A DNA stretch of 43,071 bases, taken from NCBI GenBank assembly GCA_041628615.1, contig JBFKOW010000006.1:1-43071 (forward strand), given 5' to 3'. This stretch comes from JAMWZF01 sp041628615 (GTDB taxonomy: Bacteria; Pseudomonadota; Alphaproteobacteria; Rhodobacterales; Rhodobacteraceae). This document shows, piece by piece, positions 40,357 to 43,071 of the stretch. The notes beneath the pieces were generated by a model, which saw only the letters and a program-made list of their open reading frames with translations, did no database searches and was not told the DNA's origin. How positions within the stretch are numbered: the stretch's first letter is position 1; every line of letters begins with the position of its first letter. A program made the position numbers and the translations under genes.

Positions 40357-41478
40357 ATGAGCGCGCTGCACCTGACTGACCTCAGACTGTCGCATTTCCG
40401 GTCACACCGGCACACCGTCCTGCGCACCGACGGCCGCCCGGTCGCGATCCATGGCCCGAACGGGGCCGGCAAGACCAACCTGCTCGAGGCCGTGTCGCTG
40501 CTGTCTCCGGGGCGGGGCCTGCGCCGTGCCGCTGCGCCCGAGATCGCCCGCCGCCCCGAGGCGCTGGGCTGGAAGGTCCGCGCCACGGTGGAAACGCCGG
40601 GCATGGCGCACGAGATCGAGACATGGGCCGAAGACGGCGCGGCCCGTCAGGTCCGGATCGACGGCAAGGCGGCGCCGCAGACCGCATTGGGCCGGATTGC
40701 CGGCATCCTCTGGCTGGTGCCGGCGATGGACCGGCTCTGGATCGAAGGGGCCGAGGGCCGCCGCCGGTTCCTCGACCGCGCCGCCCTGTCCTTCGAGCCC
40801 GGCCACGCCGAGACCGTGCTGACCTACGAGAAGGCGATGCGCGAACGCAACCGGCTGCTCAAGGACCAGGTCCGGGACGCGCACTGGTATGCCGCGCTGG
40901 AGGCGCAGATGGCCGGGGCCGGGGCCGAGATCCAACGCACCCGCATGGCGGCCATCGCCGAACTCGCCGCCGCCCAGCAGGCCGCCGAGACCGCCTTTCC
41001 GGTGGCCGATCTCGCCCTGACCCACCCCGACCCGATCTGCGACGCCCCGGACGACCCGGACGCCCTGCGCGCCGCCTTCGCCGCGGGCCGCCAGCAGGAC
41101 CTTCATGCCGGGCGGACCCTGACCGGACCCCACCGCGCCGACCTCGAGGCGGTCTATGCCGCCAAGGACACCCCGGCGCGGGACTGTTCGACCGGAGAGC
41201 AGAAGGCGCTGCTGGTCTCTCTCATCCTCGCCAACGCGCGGGCGCTGGCAGACCGGACCGGGACCCCGCCGATCCTGCTCCTGGACGAGGTCGCGGCCCA
41301 TCTTGACGCCAGCCGCCGCGCCGCGCTCTACGACGAGATATGCGCCCTCGGCGCGCAGGCTTGGATGACCGGGACCGGACCCGAACTCTTCGCCGAACTG
41401 GGCGACCGGGCACAGCATCTCGCCGTGACCGAGACCGAGGGTGAAAGCCGCGTGAACGTGGAGGCGGTCGATGGATGA
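40357..41478 (+). CDS. recF: DNA replication/repair protein RecF
   Basis: The 373-residue product is an SMC-like ATPase that helps load RecA at gapped DNA. It starts MSALHLTDLRLSHFRSHRHTVL. Walker A GPNGAGKT is at 33-40 with Lys39, followed by NLLEAVSLLSPGRGLRRA. The ABC signature is in CSTGEQKALLVSLILANARAL and Walker B in PILLLDEVAAHLD. LTGPHRADLEAVY is also a RecF segment. It lies 133 bases after dnaN, the gap being largely occupied by the two palindromes. Its end overlaps the next gene by 8 bases. gyrB, a frequent neighbour of recF, does not follow within this window. Confidence 0.96.
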   Translation: MSALHLTDLRLSHFRSHRHTVLRTDGRPVAIHGPNGAGKTNLLEAVSLLSPGRGLRRAAAPEIARRPEALGWKVRATVETPGMAHEIETWAEDGAARQVRIDGKAAPQTALGRIAGILWLVPAMDRLWIEGAEGRRRFLDRAALSFEPGHAETVLTYEKAMRERNRLLKDQVRDAHWYAALEAQMAGAGAEIQRTRMAAIAELAAAQQAAETAFPVADLALTHPDPICDAPDDPDALRAAFAAGRQQDLHAGRTLTGPHRADLEAVYAAKDTPARDCSTGEQKALLVSLILANARALADRTGTPPILLLDEVAAHLDASRRAALYDEICALGAQAWMTGTGPELFAELGDRAQHLAVTETEGESRVNVEAVDG

Positions 41479-41932
41479 GCGGGACGACGGGCGCGCCGGG
41501 CTGATCGCGCGGCTCTCGGCCCTGCCGGAGGTCCGGCCCAAGGCAAGCTGGGGCGAGACCGCGTTCTTCGTCAATCCGGCGGGGCGGCTGAAGAACGGCA
41601 CCTATTTCGCGACGATCAAAGACCACGACGGCGACAACGACCGGGCGTCCGGCCTGTCGCGTCCGGGCCTCTGGCGGCTGTCGCTCGGTCCCGGCCCGGC
41701 GGCCTTCGAGGCGCGGTTCGGGCCGCGCCCGGCCCGGCCGCCGAAGGGCGGGGTCGTCGCCGGCGACTGGGACTTCACCGCGCGGGACCGCGTGACGCCG
41801 CACCCGGTCTACGGCTGGATGGGCTGGTTCGCCGTCAACTGCCCTTCGGCCGCCACGATGGACGACCTCTGGCCGCTGGTCGAGGCCGCCCACGACCGCG
41901 CCCTCGGCGCCGCCCGGAAGCGGCTGTCATGA
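41471..41932 (+). CDS. DUF6194 family protein
   Basis: The 153-residue product contains GETAFFVNPAGRLKNGTYFATIKDHDGDNDRASGLSRPGLWRLSLG, then FTARDRVTPHPVYGWMGWFAVNCPSAATMDDLWPLVEAAHDRAL. I recognise this order (FFV/YxP, ATIKDHDGxxDRAS, DRxxPHPVYGxxxWxxVxxPS) as the DUF6194 family. The function is unknown. It has no signal peptide or membrane segment. It overlaps recF by 8 bases and the LysE-family gene by 4, so all three are likely co-translated, though no shared role is evident. Confidence 0.82.
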   Translation: MDERDDGRAGLIARLSALPEVRPKASWGETAFFVNPAGRLKNGTYFATIKDHDGDNDRASGLSRPGLWRLSLGPGPAAFEARFGPRPARPPKGGVVAGDWDFTARDRVTPHPVYGWMGWFAVNCPSAATMDDLWPLVEAAHDRALGAARKRLS

Positions 41933-42549
41933 CCCTGACCGCGGCGCAGATCGCGCTCTATGTCGCGGCCGTCTTCGCGCTGTTCCTGACCCCGGGGCCG
42001 GTCTGGCTGGCGACCGGGGCGCGGGCGCTGGCCCATGGCTGGACGGCGGCGATCCCGCTGATCGCCGGGGTGGCGATCGGCGACGCGGTGTGGTCGCTGA
42101 CCGCCCTCCTGGGGCTCGCGTGGATCGTCGGCACCTACGGCTGGGTGACGGAGGCGCTGCGCTGGGTGGCGGTCGCGGTCTTCGCGATCATGGGCTGGCT
42201 GCTGATCCGGCATGCCGCGCGCGGCATCGCCGCCGACAGCCGGCTGACCCGGCCCGGCGCCTGGGCCGGGTTCCTGTCGGGGCTGATCGCGATCCTCGCC
42301 AATCCGAAGGCGGTGCTGTTCTACATGGCGATGCTGCCGGGTTTCTTCGACCTGGGCGCGGTGACCGGCACCGACATCGGGGTCATCGTGCTCGTGTCGC
42401 TGCTGGTGCCGATGATCGGCAACGTCGGCTTCGCGTTCGTCGTCGACCACGCCAACCGGCGGTTTTCCTCCCCCGGCCGGCTGGCCCGGATCAACCGGAT
42501 CGCGGGCGCGCTGCTGATCGGTGTCGCCCTCCTGATCGCGCTTGGCTGA
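41929..42549 (+). CDS. LysE family amino-acid exporter
   Basis: The 206-residue product is an inner-membrane protein with about six hydrophobic helices. The LysE/RhtB hallmark is near the N-terminus: FLTPGPVWLATGARALAHGWTAAIPLIAGVAIGDAVWSLTALLGLAWIV (about 19-67). The central LIRHAARGIAADSRLTRPGAWAGFLSGLIAILANPKAVLFYMAMLPGFF has the NPKxxLFY motif of the family. Members export amino acids or related metabolites; the substrate cannot be told from sequence. The ATG overlaps the DUF6194 stop by four bases. It converges on the LuxR-type gene. Confidence 0.9.
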   Translation: MTLTAAQIALYVAAVFALFLTPGPVWLATGARALAHGWTAAIPLIAGVAIGDAVWSLTALLGLAWIVGTYGWVTEALRWVAVAVFAIMGWLLIRHAARGIAADSRLTRPGAWAGFLSGLIAILANPKAVLFYMAMLPGFFDLGAVTGTDIGVIVLVSLLVPMIGNVGFAFVVDHANRRFSSPGRLARINRIAGALLIGVALLIALG

Positions 42550-42560
42550 CGCGCGGCGGA

Positions 42561-43071
42561 TCAGCCGTTCACGGCCACCAGCGCCGGCCGCAGTCGCTCG
42601 GCATCGCCGGGGCGCGTCTGGGCGGGCTTCGGGTCCGCATCGGCATCGCCATGCGGCGCGACGCCCGCCGGCGGCGTGAGCCGGTCGATTTCGACCCCGT
42701 CGATCATCTCCTCGACGAGGAACGAGATGAGCTGCCGCCGGTTGCTGAACCCGGTCTTCCGGAAGATGGCGTTCATCTGGCTCTTGACCGTGCTGACCGA
42801 GGTGCCGCGAAACGTGCCGATCTCCGCGTTCGAAAAGCCTTTCATCGCGTAGATCGTGATGTCCTGTTCGGACTGCGACAGGTTCCAGTCGGCGAACATG
42901 GCCTTCAGCTGGTTCTCGTATTGCCCGCTCACCGCGCTGATCTGCTGGTCGAGCCGGCGGATCCTCTGCTGGCCCTGATGGAGCAGCATGCCGGTCACGA
43001 TGACGCCCGTGATCAGTCCGAAGGTCGCGAGCATCTGGCTCGCCTCCGTCACCGCCCAGGGCCAGGGACGC
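42561..43071 (-). CDS. Membrane-anchored LuxR-type helix-turn-helix regulator (5' end outside window)
   Basis: The frame reads from a GTG at 43052 to a TGA at 42561 and is also open through the last 19 bases of the window (...RPWPWA-VTEASQM), so the gene may start beyond the edge. Near the N-terminus is a membrane helix (MLATFGLITGVIVTGMLL), then a short coiled coil (QQRIRRLDQQISAVSGQYENQLKAMF). A LuxR-family DNA-binding domain follows (about 58-112 counted from the GTG): LSQSEQDITIYAMKGFSNAEIGTFRGTSVSTVKSQMNAIFRKTGFSNRRQLISFL. The tail is Pro/Ala-rich. A membrane-bound LuxR-type regulator is a less common form; I cannot tell what it senses or controls. Confidence 0.85.
   Translation of the reverse strand, partial: RPWPWAVTEASQMLATFGLITGVIVTGMLLHQGQQRIRRLDQQISAVSGQYENQLKAMFADWNLSQSEQDITIYAMKGFSNAEIGTFRGTSVSTVKSQMNAIFRKTGFSNRRQLISFLVEEMIDGVEIDRLTPPAGVAPHGDADADPKPAQTRPGDAERLRPALVAVNG

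Noticed and set aside
1..43071. CRISPR arrays, tRNA or rRNA genes, insertion sequences, prophage genes
   Set aside because: Scanned by eye; no regularly spaced repeats, tRNA-like cloverleaf, transposase or phage gene was recognised.

Overview
The window comes from the chromosome of a high-GC alphaproteobacterium, most likely a member of the Rhodobacteraceae/Roseobacteraceae. Four things point there: the flaF-flbT pair beside the flagellin gene; a flagellar gene order of the native alphaproteobacterial type (fliF-fliH-fliN-fliP and flgB-flgC-fliE-fliQ-flgF-flgG-flgA-flgH); CtrA-like TTAN-N7-TTAN boxes in flagellar promoter regions; and the block ubiB-ubiE-mutM-enoyl-CoA hydratase-rpsT-dnaA-dnaN-recF. 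This assignment is inference from gene content; no 16S rRNA gene is present.

Layout. Bases 1-1286 hold the 5' part of a photolyase/cryptochrome gene (minus strand), a doubtful 80-residue ORF and a DUF6165 gene. Bases 1445-32633 are an almost unbroken flagellar cluster of 32 genes in units that alternate strands: motB and flgE-flgK-flgL-flgI (+); fliF-fliH-fliN-fliP (-); fliL, an uncharacterised anchored protein, a MotE-like protein, motA, a 775-residue secreted repeat protein, flhA, fliR, flhB and a FliJ-like gene (+); flgB-flgC-fliE-fliQ-flgF-flgG-flgA-flgH plus a second fliL (-); fliI (+); flgJ, a FlgN-like gene, fliC, flaF, flbT and a DUF1217 gene (-); fliK-flgD (+). Bases 32647-41478 carry the ubiB-ubiE (-) and mutM-ECH-rpsT-dnaA-dnaN-recF (+) block. 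The end holds a DUF6194 gene, a LysE-family exporter and a 5'-truncated membrane-anchored LuxR-type regulator (-).

Together the flagellar genes encode most of the export gate (FlhA, FlhB, FliP, FliQ, FliR), the export ATPase with its partners (FliI, FliH, FliJ-like), the MS ring, rod, P and L rings, hook, hook-filament junction, hook scaffold and length control, one flagellin, the stator (MotA, MotB) and stator accessory proteins. Not found: fliG, fliM, fliO, fliD, fliS and a flagellar sigma factor. FliF keeps a C-terminal tail of the kind that binds FliG, so the rest of the switch is probably encoded elsewhere. CtrA-like boxes lie upstream of flgE, between fliF and fliL, upstream of fliC and between flgJ and fliK, which suggests control by the CckA-ChpT-CtrA phosphorelay.

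I see no insertion sequence, prophage, CRISPR array, tRNA or rRNA. The least explained items are the 775-residue AMIN-like/repeat protein in the stator operon, the missing switch genes, two perfect 14-bp intergenic palindromes, the structured fliC leader and a tandem pair of related palindromes between dnaN and recF.
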